Shown: positions 43,285 through 52,373, counted from the first letter of the stretch. The stretch: DNA of 64,000 nt from Bradyrhizobium sp. ORS 285 (GCF_900176205.1 NZ_LT859959.1:2315001-2379000), one strand, 5' to 3'. The notes: generated by a model from the letters alone, not told the origin. Numbers and translations are program-made.

Positions 43285-44142
43285 ATGGATCACTCTAGTC
43301 CGGCCGGACGCATCTTCCGCGGCATCGCGCTGGCGCTGGTGCTCGTGTTCTTCATGTTTCCGATCGTCTGGATCCTGTTGATGTCGTTCCAGACCAACGA
43401 GCAGATCCTGCGCATTCCGCCGCGCATCCTGTTCGAGCCGACGCTCGCCAATTATGAGGCGCTGATCTCGGGCCAGCTCAAGACGGCCGCCGGCAATCTG
43501 CAGATCTCGTTCATGCGCAATTTGATGAACAGCTTCGTACTGTCGAGCGCGTCCGTCATCCTGGCGCTGCTGCTGGGCGTGCCCGCGGCCTATGCCTTCG
43601 CGCGGTTCAAGTTCCGGCTCGGTGAGACCATCGCGTTCACGCTGCTGTCGTTCCGCTTCGCGCCGCCGCTGCTGGTGCTGCTGCCGCTGTCGCTCTACTA
43701 CCAGCAGCTCGGCCTCAACGACACCTATTTCGGCATCGTCTGGGTCTATCAGCTGATCGCGCTGCCGCTGATCCTGTGGATCGTGCGCGGCTATTTCGAG
43801 GACATCAGCCCGGATATCGAGCACGCCTACCGGCTGGCCGGGCATTCCTGGCGCGAGGCGTTCACGCGCATCGCCGTGCCGCTCGCCGGTCCCGGCATTG
43901 CGGCGGCGGGCCTGCTGTCCTTCATCTTCTGCTGGAACAATTTCGTCTTCGCGCTGATCCTGGCCTCGGCCGACAAGCAGCCGGTGACGGTCGGTGCGCT
44001 CGCCTTCGTCACCGCGTCCGGCATCCAATACGGCCAGATCGCCGCGGCGATCGTGCTCTCGGTGACGCCGACCCTGCTGCTCGCGCTCTACGCGCAGCGC
44101 TATCTGGTCGAAGGCCTCTCGCTCGGTGCAGTCAAGGGTTGA
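43285..44142 (+). CDS. Sugar ABC transporter permease (MalG/UgpE type)
   Basis: 285 residues from ATG 43285 with GAGGAGAGAGG just upstream. Six membrane helices; the EAA-like loop is DIEHAYRLAGHSWREAFTRI near residue 180, slightly divergent from the usual EAA-x3-G. Partner of the preceding permease; the two form the heterodimeric channel. Starts 12 bases after the previous stop. Confidence 0.9.
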   Translation: MDHSSPAGRIFRGIALALVLVFFMFPIVWILLMSFQTNEQILRIPPRILFEPTLANYEALISGQLKTAAGNLQISFMRNLMNSFVLSSASVILALLLGVPAAYAFARFKFRLGETIAFTLLSFRFAPPLLVLLPLSLYYQQLGLNDTYFGIVWVYQLIALPLILWIVRGYFEDISPDIEHAYRLAGHSWREAFTRIAVPLAGPGIAAAGLLSFIFCWNNFVFALILASADKQPVTVGALAFVTASGIQYGQIAAAIVLSVTPTLLLALYAQRYLVEGLSLGAVKG

Positions 44143-44148
44143 GGAAAC

Positions 44149-45252
44149 ATGGCGCGTCTCGAACTCAAATCCGTCGACAAGAGCTTTGGCGGCGCAAGCT
44201 GCGCCAAGGGCGTGTCGCTGACCGTCGAGCCAGGCGAGATCGTCGCGGTGTTCGGCCCGTCCGGCAGCGGCAAGACCGTGCTGCTGCGCATGATCGCGGG
44301 CATGTTCGAGCCTGATGCGGGCGACATCCTGGTCGGCGGGCGCTCGATCGTCGACGCTCCGCCGGAGCAGCGCGGCATCGGTATGGCGTTCCAGAACTTT
44401 GCGCTGTTCCCGCACATGACCGCGCGCGACAACATCGCCAGCGGCCTGCGCGCAGGCGGCGCGGCCGACGTCACGGCGAAGGTGGCTGCGATGAGCCGTC
44501 TTCTGAAGATAGAGCACGTGCTCGGCCACAAGCCGCGCGAATTGTCGAACGGCCAGAAGCAGCGCACGGCGCTGGCGCGCGCGCTGATCGGCAATCCCGA
44601 GGTGCTGCTGCTCGACGATCCCCTGCGCAACGTCGACGCCAAGCTGCGCTACGAGATGCGGCTGGAGCTGCCGAGCCTGCTGCGGCGCGGCTCGGCCGCG
44701 GTGCTGTATGTGACGCAGGACTATCGCGAGGCGATGGCGATCGCCGATCGCATCGCCGTGCTGATCAATGGCCGCCTGGTGCAGGTGGCGCGCCCGGAGG
44801 ACATCTATGCGCGGCCGGCCTCGGTCGCGGTTGCCAGGCTGTTCGGCGATCCCAGCATCAATCTGTCGGAGGTCACGCCCGTGGCCGGGCAGGGCAGCCT
44901 GATCGCCGCCGTCGCCGGCACGCAGGTCCGGCTCGATGCCGATGAGCTGCCATCCGATGCGCGCGAGCGCTGCTGGCTCGGCGTTCGGCCCGACGATGTC
45001 GTGGTGACGCGACATGGTGGCGAGAACGCGATCCCCGCGCGGATCGTCGCGGTGACGCCGCTCCATGAGCGCGCAGTGGTGCTGCTGCGTTTCGCCGACG
45101 GCGGTGAATGGCTGGCGGCGTTGGCTCCGGAGGCGTTGCAGGCTGAAGCCGACGAGGATGTGTACGTGCGGTTCGCGCCTGACGCGGCGCTGCTGTTCGA
45201 CCACGCGACGGGCGAGCGCATCGGTCTGCCGTCGCGGCGGCAGGCGGCGTGA
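44149..45252 (+). CDS. ABC transporter ATP-binding protein, degenerate catalytic residues (GlpS-like position)
   Basis: 367 residues with the MalK/UgpC layout and C-terminal OB-type regulatory domain. Walker A GPSGSGKT at 36-43, Q-loop Gln82. The signature is L-S-N-G-Q (132-136) instead of LSGGQ, the residue after Walker B Asp156 is Asp157 instead of catalytic Glu, and the switch His is Gln190 (VTQD). These changes would weaken hydrolysis in its own site. The next gene encodes a second, mostly canonical ATPase, so the pair probably forms an asymmetric heterodimer. Two-ATPase sugar transporters are known for glycerol uptake (GlpS/GlpT) in rhizobia. Confidence 0.9.
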   Translation: MARLELKSVDKSFGGASCAKGVSLTVEPGEIVAVFGPSGSGKTVLLRMIAGMFEPDAGDILVGGRSIVDAPPEQRGIGMAFQNFALFPHMTARDNIASGLRAGGAADVTAKVAAMSRLLKIEHVLGHKPRELSNGQKQRTALARALIGNPEVLLLDDPLRNVDAKLRYEMRLELPSLLRRGSAAVLYVTQDYREAMAIADRIAVLINGRLVQVARPEDIYARPASVAVARLFGDPSINLSEVTPVAGQGSLIAAVAGTQVRLDADELPSDARERCWLGVRPDDVVVTRHGGENAIPARIVAVTPLHERAVVLLRFADGGEWLAALAPEALQAEADEDVYVRFAPDAALLFDHATGERIGLPSRRQAA

Positions 45253-45276
45253 GGATCTGAACTTTAAGAGTTTGAC

Positions 45277-46392
45277 ATGGGCATGCTCGAAATCCGCAAC
45301 GTCGACAAGGTCTATCACACCAGGGGCAAGCCGGACGTCCATGCCGTGCGCGCGCTCGACATGGACATCCGGTCGGGCGAGATCGTCGCGCTGCTCGGCT
45401 CCTCCGGCTGCGGCAAGACCTCGACCTTGCGCATGATCGCCGGCTTCGAGAGCGTGAGCTCGGGCTCGATCGCGCTGGCGCAGCGGCCGATCCACGATCT
45501 GCCGCCGGCGAAGCGGCGCGTGGCGATGGCGTTCGAGGGCTACTCGCTGTATCCGCCGCTGACGGTGCGCGAGAACATCGCGTTCGCGCTGAAGGCGCAG
45601 CAGTTGTCGCGGGCCGAGATCGCGCAGCGCGTCGACGACATCGCGCGCCTGGTCGAGATCGAGGACATTCTCGATCATCATCCGCGCGCGCTGTCCGGCG
45701 GACAGCAGCAGCGCGTCTCGCTGGCGCGCGCTCTGGTGCGCGATGCCGATCTCTATCTGCTGGACGAGCCGATGGGCCAGCTGGAGCCGCAGCTCCGCGC
45801 GGTGCTGCGCGGCCGCATCAAGGGCTTGCTGGCGGAGCGCGGGATGACCGCGATCTTCGTGACCCATGACCAGACCGAGGCGAGCGCGCTCGCCGACCGC
45901 ATCGCGGTCATGGAGGACGGCGTATTGCAGCAGTTCGCTGGGGAGCGCGAGCTGAAGAACCGTCCGGCCAATCTGTTCGTCGCGAGCTTCATCGGCGAGC
46001 CGCCGATGAATCTGCTGGAGACGAATGTGGCGCAAGAGGAGGGCGGATTCCGGCTGTCGGCCGGCTCCGACGTTTCTTTCCACATTTCCCGACAGACGCT
46101 GGATGTGTCCGCGCAGCAGGCGCTGGTGCAGGTCGATCGCATCAAGGTCGGCATCCGGCCGCAACGGATCGCGATCGGCAGCGGTGAGGCGCGGCTGCGC
46201 GTCGTCTCCAACCAGTGGCTCGGCGATCAGGCGCATATTGCAGGCGAGTGCGCCGGTCATCTGCTGGTCGCCGTTACCTCCAGCAAGGTGGCCGCGCGAC
46301 CGGGCGATGTCGTGCCCTGCGCATTGGAGGCGCGCCATCTCCACATCTTCGGTCGCGACGGCGTCTGCGTCCGCCATGCGGAGGCCCGCTGA
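45277..46392 (+). CDS. ABC transporter ATP-binding protein, mostly canonical (GlpT-like position)
   Basis: 371 residues, same fold as its neighbour. Walker A GSSGCGKT at 41-48, signature LSGGQ at 139-143, Walker B with Glu164, switch His197 (VTHD). The Q-loop residue is Glu87 (MAFEGYSLYP) instead of Gln. In a heterodimer its LSGGQ completes the neighbour's site, while its own Glu/His site is completed by the neighbour's LSNGQ. C-terminal TOBE-like region from about 245. Confidence 0.9.
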   Translation: MGMLEIRNVDKVYHTRGKPDVHAVRALDMDIRSGEIVALLGSSGCGKTSTLRMIAGFESVSSGSIALAQRPIHDLPPAKRRVAMAFEGYSLYPPLTVRENIAFALKAQQLSRAEIAQRVDDIARLVEIEDILDHHPRALSGGQQQRVSLARALVRDADLYLLDEPMGQLEPQLRAVLRGRIKGLLAERGMTAIFVTHDQTEASALADRIAVMEDGVLQQFAGERELKNRPANLFVASFIGEPPMNLLETNVAQEEGGFRLSAGSDVSFHISRQTLDVSAQQALVQVDRIKVGIRPQRIAIGSGEARLRVVSNQWLGDQAHIAGECAGHLLVAVTSSKVAARPGDVVPCALEARHLHIFGRDGVCVRHAEAR

Positions 46393-46394
46393 GC

Positions 46395-47975
46395 ATGGCG
46401 TCATCGGCCACCCGCGATGTGATCATCGGCATCGACGCCGGGACGTCGGTGATCAAGGCGGTCGCGTTCGCGCGGGATGGTCGCCAGCTTGGCGACTTCG
46501 CAATTCCCAACAGCTATACGGCGCTGCCGGGTGGCCGCGTCGAGCAGGACATGGAGAGGACCTGGAGCGACACCGTCGCGGCTCTGCGCGGGCTCGGTGC
46601 TGCGCTGCCCGATCTGGCAGGCCGCGTCGCTGCGATCGCGGTGACCGGGCAGGGCGACGGCACCTGGCTGATCGATGCTGAGGGCGAGCCGGTCGCGCCC
46701 GCTCTGCTGTGGCTCGACTCGCGTGCGGCAGGCTTCGTCGAGTCCTTTCGATCAGGCGAGCGCAACGCGGCGCATTATCAGCGGACGGGATCGGGGCTCA
46801 ACGCCTGCCAGCAGGGTCCGCAGCTCGCCTGGCTGCAGGCGCATTCCGCCGAGATCCTGGACCGCGCCAGCACGGTGTTCCACTGCAAGGACTGGCTCTA
46901 CTTCCAGCTCACCGGGGCGCGCGCCACCGACCCGTCGGAGGCCGCGTTCTCCTGCGGCGATTTCCGCGGGCGCTGCTTCGACGGCGAGGCCGCTGATCTG
47001 ATCGGCATTTCCCAGTCGGCGCGGTTGTTTCCGGAGGTCGTCGATGGCGTCGTCACGACACATCCGCTGTCGCAGATGGCGGCGGCGGAGACGGGCCTGC
47101 CCGCGGGCATACCGGTATCGCTCGGCTATGTCGACGTGATCTGCAATGCGCTCGGCGGCGGGCTGTATGATCCCAGTCCTGATGTCGGCTGCACCATCAT
47201 CGGCTCGACCGGCATGCACATGCGGCTGGCGCGTTCGGCCGACGCGGTCAAGCTCAATGCCGAGGCGACCGGCTATACGATGCCGTTCCCGGCGCCGGGT
47301 CACTACGCGCAGATGCAGTCGACCATGGCCGCGACCTTGAACATCGACTGGCTGCTCGACGTCGCTCGCGGCGTGCTCGCGATGGAGGGCATCGCGCGGT
47401 CGCGCAACGACCTGATCCGGCGCCTGGACGAGCGCGTGCTCGCCGCGAAGGCGGGCGAGCTGCTGTACCATCCTTTCATCTCCGATGCCGGTGAGCGCGG
47501 CCCCTTCGTGTCGCATGAGGCGTCGGCGCAGCTGATCGGCCTGCGCACGCGACACGGCTATTGGGACCTGATGCGGGCGGTGATGGAGGGGCTGGCCTTC
47601 GCCGCGCGCGACTGCTACGCGGCGATGGGATCGCTGCCGACCGAGGTCCGTCTGACCGGCGGCGCTGCGCGCAGCCGCGCGCTCGGCGCCATTCTCGGTG
47701 CCGCACTCGGCAGCACGATCAGGGTCTGCCGCCGCGAGGAGGCGGGCGCATCGGGCGCGGCCATGATCGCAGCGGTCGCGACCGGACTTTATTCCAACAT
47801 GATGGACTGCGCGGAGGAGTGGGTGAGGCCCTATTTGGACGAGCCGCAAGCGCCGGATATGGCGCTGGCCGAACGCTATCAGCAACTGTTTCCGGCCTAT
47901 GTCGATGCGCGCCTCGCGGCGCGGCCAGTGTGGAAGCAGCTCTGGGCACAGCGCACGGGGGCCAATCATGTCTAG
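46395..47975 (+). CDS. FGGY-family carbohydrate/polyol kinase (second)
   Basis: 526 residues, full FGGY length. Begins VIIGIDAGTSVIKAVAFARDG (phosphate-1 motif), IAVTGQGDGTWLID near 75, then TIIGSTGMHMRL and the C-terminal VRLTGGAARSRALGAILGAAL adenosine motif. Length and the neighbourhood (SorC regulator, GlpD/EryB-like dehydrogenase) recall erythritol kinase EryA (about 520 residues), but the substrate cannot be proven from sequence. It starts 2 bases after the ATPase stop and overlaps the following gene by 8 bases. Confidence 0.88.
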   Translation: MASSATRDVIIGIDAGTSVIKAVAFARDGRQLGDFAIPNSYTALPGGRVEQDMERTWSDTVAALRGLGAALPDLAGRVAAIAVTGQGDGTWLIDAEGEPVAPALLWLDSRAAGFVESFRSGERNAAHYQRTGSGLNACQQGPQLAWLQAHSAEILDRASTVFHCKDWLYFQLTGARATDPSEAAFSCGDFRGRCFDGEAADLIGISQSARLFPEVVDGVVTTHPLSQMAAAETGLPAGIPVSLGYVDVICNALGGGLYDPSPDVGCTIIGSTGMHMRLARSADAVKLNAEATGYTMPFPAPGHYAQMQSTMAATLNIDWLLDVARGVLAMEGIARSRNDLIRRLDERVLAAKAGELLYHPFISDAGERGPFVSHEASAQLIGLRTRHGYWDLMRAVMEGLAFAARDCYAAMGSLPTEVRLTGGAARSRALGAILGAALGSTIRVCRREEAGASGAAMIAAVATGLYSNMMDCAEEWVRPYLDEPQAPDMALAERYQQLFPAYVDARLAARPVWKQLWAQRTGANHV

Positions 47976-49008
47976 CTCCATCGCCATCATCGGTGACCGC
48001 TTCATGCTGCCCTCGGTGTTTGCCGAACGCATCACCGCAACCTGCGGCGACGGTCTCGACATCCGGACGCTCGAGCAGCCCTGGCCGGATGAGCCGATGG
48101 AGCACGGCTATGCCGGCTCCAAGCTCGATGGCCTCAAGGAGTTCATGGGCGATCCCGACGAGCTCGCGGCGTTCATCGGCGAGGCGCCGCTGCTGGTGAC
48201 GCATCTCGCCCCGATCTCGCGGGCGATGCTGCAGCGGCTGCCCCGTCTGAAGTTCATCGCGGTGTCGCGCGGCGGCCCGGTCAATGTCGACATGCAGGCG
48301 GCTCGCGATCACGGCGTGCTCTTGGTCAATACGCCCGGACGCAACGCCAGCGCGGTGGCCGAATTCACCATCGGCGCCATGCTCGCTGAGACGCGGCTGA
48401 TCCGCAGCGGTCACGAGTCGCTGCGCGGCGGCGACTGGCGCGGCGATCTCTACCGTGCCGACCGGACCGGACGCGAGCTCGGCGAGATGACTGTCGGCAT
48501 CGTCGGCTATGGTGCGATCGGCACCCGCGTCGTCAAGCTGCTCAAGGCGTTCGGCTGCAAGATCCTGGTGACCGACCCCTACGTGCAGCTCAGCGCCCAG
48601 GATCGCAATGACGGCGTCGAGCATGTCGCGCTCGCCGAGCTGCTGACGCGCGCGGATGTCATCAGCCTGCATGCCCGCGTCACCGCGGAGACCACCGGCT
48701 TCATCGATCGCGACGCGCTGGACAAGGTCAAGCCGGGCGCGATCCTGATCAATACGGCGCGTGGGCCGCTGGTCGACTATCAGGCGCTCTATGACGCGCT
48801 CAGCTCGCAACGGCTCGCGGGGGCGATGCTCGACACTTTCGCGGTCGAGCCGGTGCCGCCGGACTGGCCGCTGCTGCAGCTTCCCAATGTCACCCTGACG
48901 CCGCACATCGCCGGCGCCTCGGTGCGTACCGTCACCTTTGCCGCCGATCAAGCGGCCGAAGAGGTTCGCCGCTATCTCGCCGGCGAGCCGCCGCTCAATC
49001 CCTGCTGA
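47968..49008 (+). CDS. D-isomer 2-hydroxyacid dehydrogenase family protein
   Basis: 346 residues. NAD-binding domain MTVGIVGYGAIGTRVVKLL near residue 172 (G-x-G-x2-G), INTARGPLVDYQAL near 265 with the catalytic Arg region upstream, and LTPHIAGASVRT near 310 with the catalytic His. Members reduce or oxidise 2-hydroxy/2-keto acids such as glyoxylate, hydroxypyruvate or phosphoglycerate. In this operon it may reduce or oxidise the acid or aldehyde product of the aldolase step. ATG 47968 lies inside the end of the kinase gene. Confidence 0.88.
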   Translation: MSSSIAIIGDRFMLPSVFAERITATCGDGLDIRTLEQPWPDEPMEHGYAGSKLDGLKEFMGDPDELAAFIGEAPLLVTHLAPISRAMLQRLPRLKFIAVSRGGPVNVDMQAARDHGVLLVNTPGRNASAVAEFTIGAMLAETRLIRSGHESLRGGDWRGDLYRADRTGRELGEMTVGIVGYGAIGTRVVKLLKAFGCKILVTDPYVQLSAQDRNDGVEHVALAELLTRADVISLHARVTAETTGFIDRDALDKVKPGAILINTARGPLVDYQALYDALSSQRLAGAMLDTFAVEPVPPDWPLLQLPNVTLTPHIAGASVRTVTFAADQAAEEVRRYLAGEPPLNPC

Positions 49009-49022
49009 TGAAAGGTTTTGCA

Positions 49023-49811
49023 ATGAATCGCGAGGAACGACTGATCCGCGAGAACATCATCGCCAAGTGCCGGTGGATGAATGCGTCGGGTCTGAACCAG
49101 GGCACGTCGGGCAACATCTCCGCCCGCTACAAGGACCGCATGCTGATCACGCCGTCGGCGACGCCCTACGATTCGATGAAGCCGGAGATGATCGCCTCGA
49201 TGCCGCTCGAGGGGGAGTACGGCTCCTGGGACGGGCCGCTGAAGCCCTCAACCGAATGGCGCTTTCATCTGGACATCATGCGGGGACGCCCGGATGTCGG
49301 CGGCGTCGTGCACACGCATTCGACCTACGCGACAGTGCTGGCGATCGCGCGCAAGTCGATCCCGGCCTGCCACTACATGATGGCAGCGTTCGGCGGCATG
49401 GACATCCGCTGCGCCGGCTACGCGCGCTTCGGCACGGCTGAATTGTCCGAACTGGCGCTCGAGGCGCTGGAGGGCCGCAACGGCTGCCTGCTGGCCAATC
49501 ACGGCATGATCGCGGTCGGCGCCAATCTCGACAAGGCGATGTGGCTGGCAGTCGAGCTCGAGACCATCGCCAAGCAATATTATCTGTCGCTCGCGCTCGG
49601 CCAGCCGCACATCCTGGGTGACGCCGAGATCGCCGAGACGGCGCAGGGGTTCTCGACCTACGGTCTGCAAGACCCCAAGGCGAGCATGAAGGCGAAGACG
49701 AAGGCCAAGCCGGCCAAGAAGACTGCAAAGGCGCCGGCCAAGGCGGCCACCCGGACGCGCGCGGCAGCCGCTGACCGCAAGCCCGAGACGAAGCACAGCG
49801 GCAAGCGATGA
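49023..49811 (+). CDS. Class II aldolase (FucA-like) with a Lys/Ala-rich tail (second of two)
   Basis: 262 residues. The aldolase domain (1-215) has NQGTSGNIS near 28-36, TPSATPYDSM, S-E-W-R-F-H with the candidate catalytic Glu, HTHSTYATVLA (zinc His pair) near 98 and LLANHGMIAVG near 158, as in L-fuculose-phosphate aldolase. The last ~40 residues are a basic, histone H1-like tail (KAKTKAKPAKKTAKAPAKAA then more Lys/Arg). ATG 49023 has GAAAGG 7 bases upstream; ATG 49008, overlapping the previous stop, is the alternative. It would split a ketose-phosphate into DHAP and an aldehyde (inference). Confidence 0.88.
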   Translation: MNREERLIRENIIAKCRWMNASGLNQGTSGNISARYKDRMLITPSATPYDSMKPEMIASMPLEGEYGSWDGPLKPSTEWRFHLDIMRGRPDVGGVVHTHSTYATVLAIARKSIPACHYMMAAFGGMDIRCAGYARFGTAELSELALEALEGRNGCLLANHGMIAVGANLDKAMWLAVELETIAKQYYLSLALGQPHILGDAEIAETAQGFSTYGLQDPKASMKAKTKAKPAKKTAKAPAKAATRTRAAAADRKPETKHSGKR

Positions 49812-51316
49812 ACGCGCCGGTCTCACGCAGCGGATCCGATTACGGTGTGTTGGACCTCGCCGTGATCGGCGGCGGCATCAATGGCGCTGGTATCGCCCGT
49901 GATGCCGCCGGCCGCGGCCTGAAGGTGCTGTTGTGCGAGAAGGACGATTTCGCGCAAGGCACCTCGTCGCGCTCGGGCAAGCTGATCCATGGCGGCCTGC
50001 GTTATCTCGAATATTACGAGTTTCGCCTGGTCCGAGAGGCGCTGATCGAGCGCGAGGTGCTGCTGGCCTCGGCCCCGCACATCATCTGGCCGATGCGCTT
50101 CGTGCTGCCGCATTCGCCGGAGCAGCGCCCGGCCTGGCTGGTGCGCACCGGGCTGTTCCTCTACGATCATCTCGGCGGCCGCAAACAATTGCCGGCGAGC
50201 CGCAACGTCGACCTCGCGCACGAGCCGGAAGGCGCGCCATTGCGCCCAGAGTTTCGGCGCGGCTTCGAATATTCGGACTGCTGGGTCGACGATGCCCGGC
50301 TGGTGATCCTCAATCTCGTCGATGCCGCACGCAACGGCGCCGTCATCCTGCCGCGCACCCGCGCGGTGAGCGCGCGCCGCGAGGGCGAGTGTTGGCGGCT
50401 GGAGATGCGCTCCGAGAGCGGCGAGCTGCGCACCGTGCGCGCGAAGGCGCTGGTCAATGCGGCAGGTCCCTGGGTGCAGGACGTGGTGCAGGGCGTCGCC
50501 GGCCTCAACTCGGCGCATCATGTGCGGCTCGTGAAGGGCAGCCATCTGGTGGTGCCGAAATTCTGGAGCGGCTCCCAGGCCTATCTGCTGCAGAACACCG
50601 ATCGCCGCGTCATCTTCGTCAACCCCTATGAGAATGATCTGGCACTGATCGGCACCACCGACATCGTGCATGACGGCCGCGCCGAGGACGTCGCGATCGA
50701 CGGCGGCGAGATCGACTATCTGCTGGCAGTGCTCGATCGCTACTTCCGCGCAGCGCCCGGCAAGGCGGACATCCTCCACGCCTTCTCCGGCGTGCGGCCG
50801 CTCTACGACGACAACGCCGACAATCCCTCGGCCGTGACGCGGGACTATGTGTTCGAGGTGCACGGCACGGCGGAGCAGCCGCCGCTGCTGTCGATCTTCG
50901 GCGGCAAGATCACGACCTTCCGCAAGCTCGCCGAGCATGCGCTGGAGCGGCTCGGTCCATGGTTTCCGCAGATGGGACCGGCCTGGACGGCCGGCGCCTG
51001 TCTGCCGGGCGGCGATCTCGGCGTCTCGTTCGAGCAGTTTCTTGCCGATCTTGCCGCGGAGTATCAGGCCTTGCCGCGCGAGGCGGTGGCGCATTATGCG
51101 CGGCTCTATGGCAGTTGCGCGCGTGATCTGCTCGGGCCGGCGCGCACGCGCGACGATCTCGGCCGTCATTTCGGCGGCACGTTCTATGAGCGCGAGCTGG
51201 CTTACCTGCGCGAGCGGGAATGGGCACAGACGGCGGCCGACGTGCTGGATCGGCGCACCAAGCACGGACTGCATCTCAGCCGCGCCGAGCGCGCGGCTTT
51301 CGAGGCGCAGCTCTGA
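49808..51316 (+). CDS. FAD-dependent glycerol-3-phosphate/polyol-phosphate dehydrogenase (GlpD/EryB-like)
   Basis: 502 residues. FAD motif G-G-G-I-N-G at 21-26 (VIGGGINGAGIARDAAGRGL), GTSSRSGKLIHGGLRYLEY near 57-75 (GlpD signature), later IGTTDIVHDG and LLSIFGGKITTFRKLAEHAL, and the C-terminal helical domain. It oxidises glycerol-3-phosphate or a longer polyol phosphate and passes electrons to quinone at the inner membrane. 502 residues equals Brucella EryB in my memory. ATGA overlap with the aldolase. Last gene of the operon; its 3' end abuts a gene fragment on the other strand. Confidence 0.92.
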   Translation: MNAPVSRSGSDYGVLDLAVIGGGINGAGIARDAAGRGLKVLLCEKDDFAQGTSSRSGKLIHGGLRYLEYYEFRLVREALIEREVLLASAPHIIWPMRFVLPHSPEQRPAWLVRTGLFLYDHLGGRKQLPASRNVDLAHEPEGAPLRPEFRRGFEYSDCWVDDARLVILNLVDAARNGAVILPRTRAVSARREGECWRLEMRSESGELRTVRAKALVNAAGPWVQDVVQGVAGLNSAHHVRLVKGSHLVVPKFWSGSQAYLLQNTDRRVIFVNPYENDLALIGTTDIVHDGRAEDVAIDGGEIDYLLAVLDRYFRAAPGKADILHAFSGVRPLYDDNADNPSAVTRDYVFEVHGTAEQPPLLSIFGGKITTFRKLAEHALERLGPWFPQMGPAWTAGACLPGGDLGVSFEQFLADLAAEYQALPREAVAHYARLYGSCARDLLGPARTRDDLGRHFGGTFYERELAYLREREWAQTAADVLDRRTKHGLHLSRAERAAFEAQL

Positions 51317-51444
51317 TTGCTAAGTCGCAGGCGGCCGGTGAACCCGCCGCCGATCACGGCGACATCGTAGTGCCCCTCCACGGGCCCGGTGTGGCCGCCT
51401 GCAAACGCGGCCGCGGTATCGCGCCAGTAGGAGACATATTTCAT
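51317..51444 (-). pseudogene. N-terminal fragment of a FAD-dependent (DAO-type) oxidoreductase
   Basis: Starts at ATG 51444, 14 bases after the HAD stop, and reads MKYVSYWRDTAAAFAGG, then VEGHYDVAVIGGGFTG with the FAD G-x-G-x2-G motif. After that, around 51334, family similarity stops abruptly and the frame runs antisense into the end of the GlpD-like gene. A full-length enzyme needs about 400 more residues. A C-terminal piece of the same kind of protein lies at 53867-54157 on the plus strand. Confidence 0.75.
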
Positions 51445-51458
51445 CGCGGGCACTCTGC

Positions 51459-52127
51459 TTAGAGACCGAACACGCCGGGCAGCTCGGAGACGTCCTTGAT
51501 CTCGGTGTAGCCGTAATAGGGATTGGCCGGCTCATGACCGCGGTTGACCCAGACCTTGCTTTCGATGCCGAGATCGTGCGCGGTCATCAGATCGTAGCGA
51601 AACGAGGAGGAGCAGTGCGTGATGTCCTCCGGGCCGCAGCCGAGCATGTCGAACATGTATTCGAAGCCGCGCATCCGCGGCTTGTAGGACTGCGCCTGCT
51701 CGGCGGTGAACACGGCATGGAAGGGGGCGCCGAGCTTGGCGACGTTGAAGGGGATCTGCACGTTCATGGCGTTGGAGAGAATGACCAGCGGAATCTCCTT
51801 GGCCACCTTGGCGAGCCCCGCCGGCACGTCCGGATGCGGTCCCCAGGTCGGCACGCGCTGATAGACCATGTCGGCGTCCTCCGGCTTGAAGGCGATGCCG
51901 ATCTTGCGGCAGCTGCGCGCCAGCGCATTGCTGACGACCTCGGCATAGGGCTTCCAGGCGCCGAGGACTTCGTCGAGGCGGTAGGCCGAGAAGACCTTCA
52001 CGAATTCGGTCATCGCCGGCTCGGGGAGCGTTGCGCTGTAGAGATCGCGCGCGGCCTCCGCCATCTGGAAATTGGTCAGCGTACCGTAGCAGTCGAAGGT
52101 CACGTATTTCGGGCGAAAGCGGCTCAT
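51459..52127 (-). CDS. HAD type II haloacid-dehalogenase-like hydrolase
   Basis: 222 residues. Motif I F-D-C-Y-G-T-L near residue 10 with the nucleophile Asp, motif II VILSNAMN near 118, motif III Lys in SYKPRMRGFEYM near 150, motif IV SFRYDLMTAHDLGIESKVWVNR near 175. Belongs to the L-2-haloacid dehalogenase branch (HAD-IA). It precedes the FAD oxidoreductase fragment by 14 bases on the minus strand, so the two once formed an operon. Confidence 0.9.
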   Translation of the reverse strand: MSRFRPKYVTFDCYGTLTNFQMAEAARDLYSATLPEPAMTEFVKVFSAYRLDEVLGAWKPYAEVVSNALARSCRKIGIAFKPEDADMVYQRVPTWGPHPDVPAGLAKVAKEIPLVILSNAMNVQIPFNVAKLGAPFHAVFTAEQAQSYKPRMRGFEYMFDMLGCGPEDITHCSSSFRYDLMTAHDLGIESKVWVNRGHEPANPYYGYTEIKDVSELPGVFGL

Positions 52128-52373
52128 CGGTCCTCACGTGGTCATGGTCTCTGCCGCCGATGATAGTCCGCGACGCCAGCATAAGATGCGGCTTTGCCCC
52201 GCTTCTGCGGCGGAAGATGTTGTCCGCGTCATCCCCTTCAGACGATTTGCCGGCGGCCGCTCGCCCAAAGTCCGATGGACATGGGAGTGCATCATCAGGC
52301 AGCGCTCCCCGACATCCTTCGCCTTATACATTTGCCTTGGCCAGCCAGGCGTTCGGCTGGACCGGAGATCATC

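Noticed and set aside
43264..46404. A 1046-codon open frame on the minus strand across the transporter ATPases
   Set aside because: It is antisense to two ATPase genes with intact motifs; Arg/His/Gln/Asp-rich composition is the usual mirror of GC-rich codons and it has no recognisable domain.
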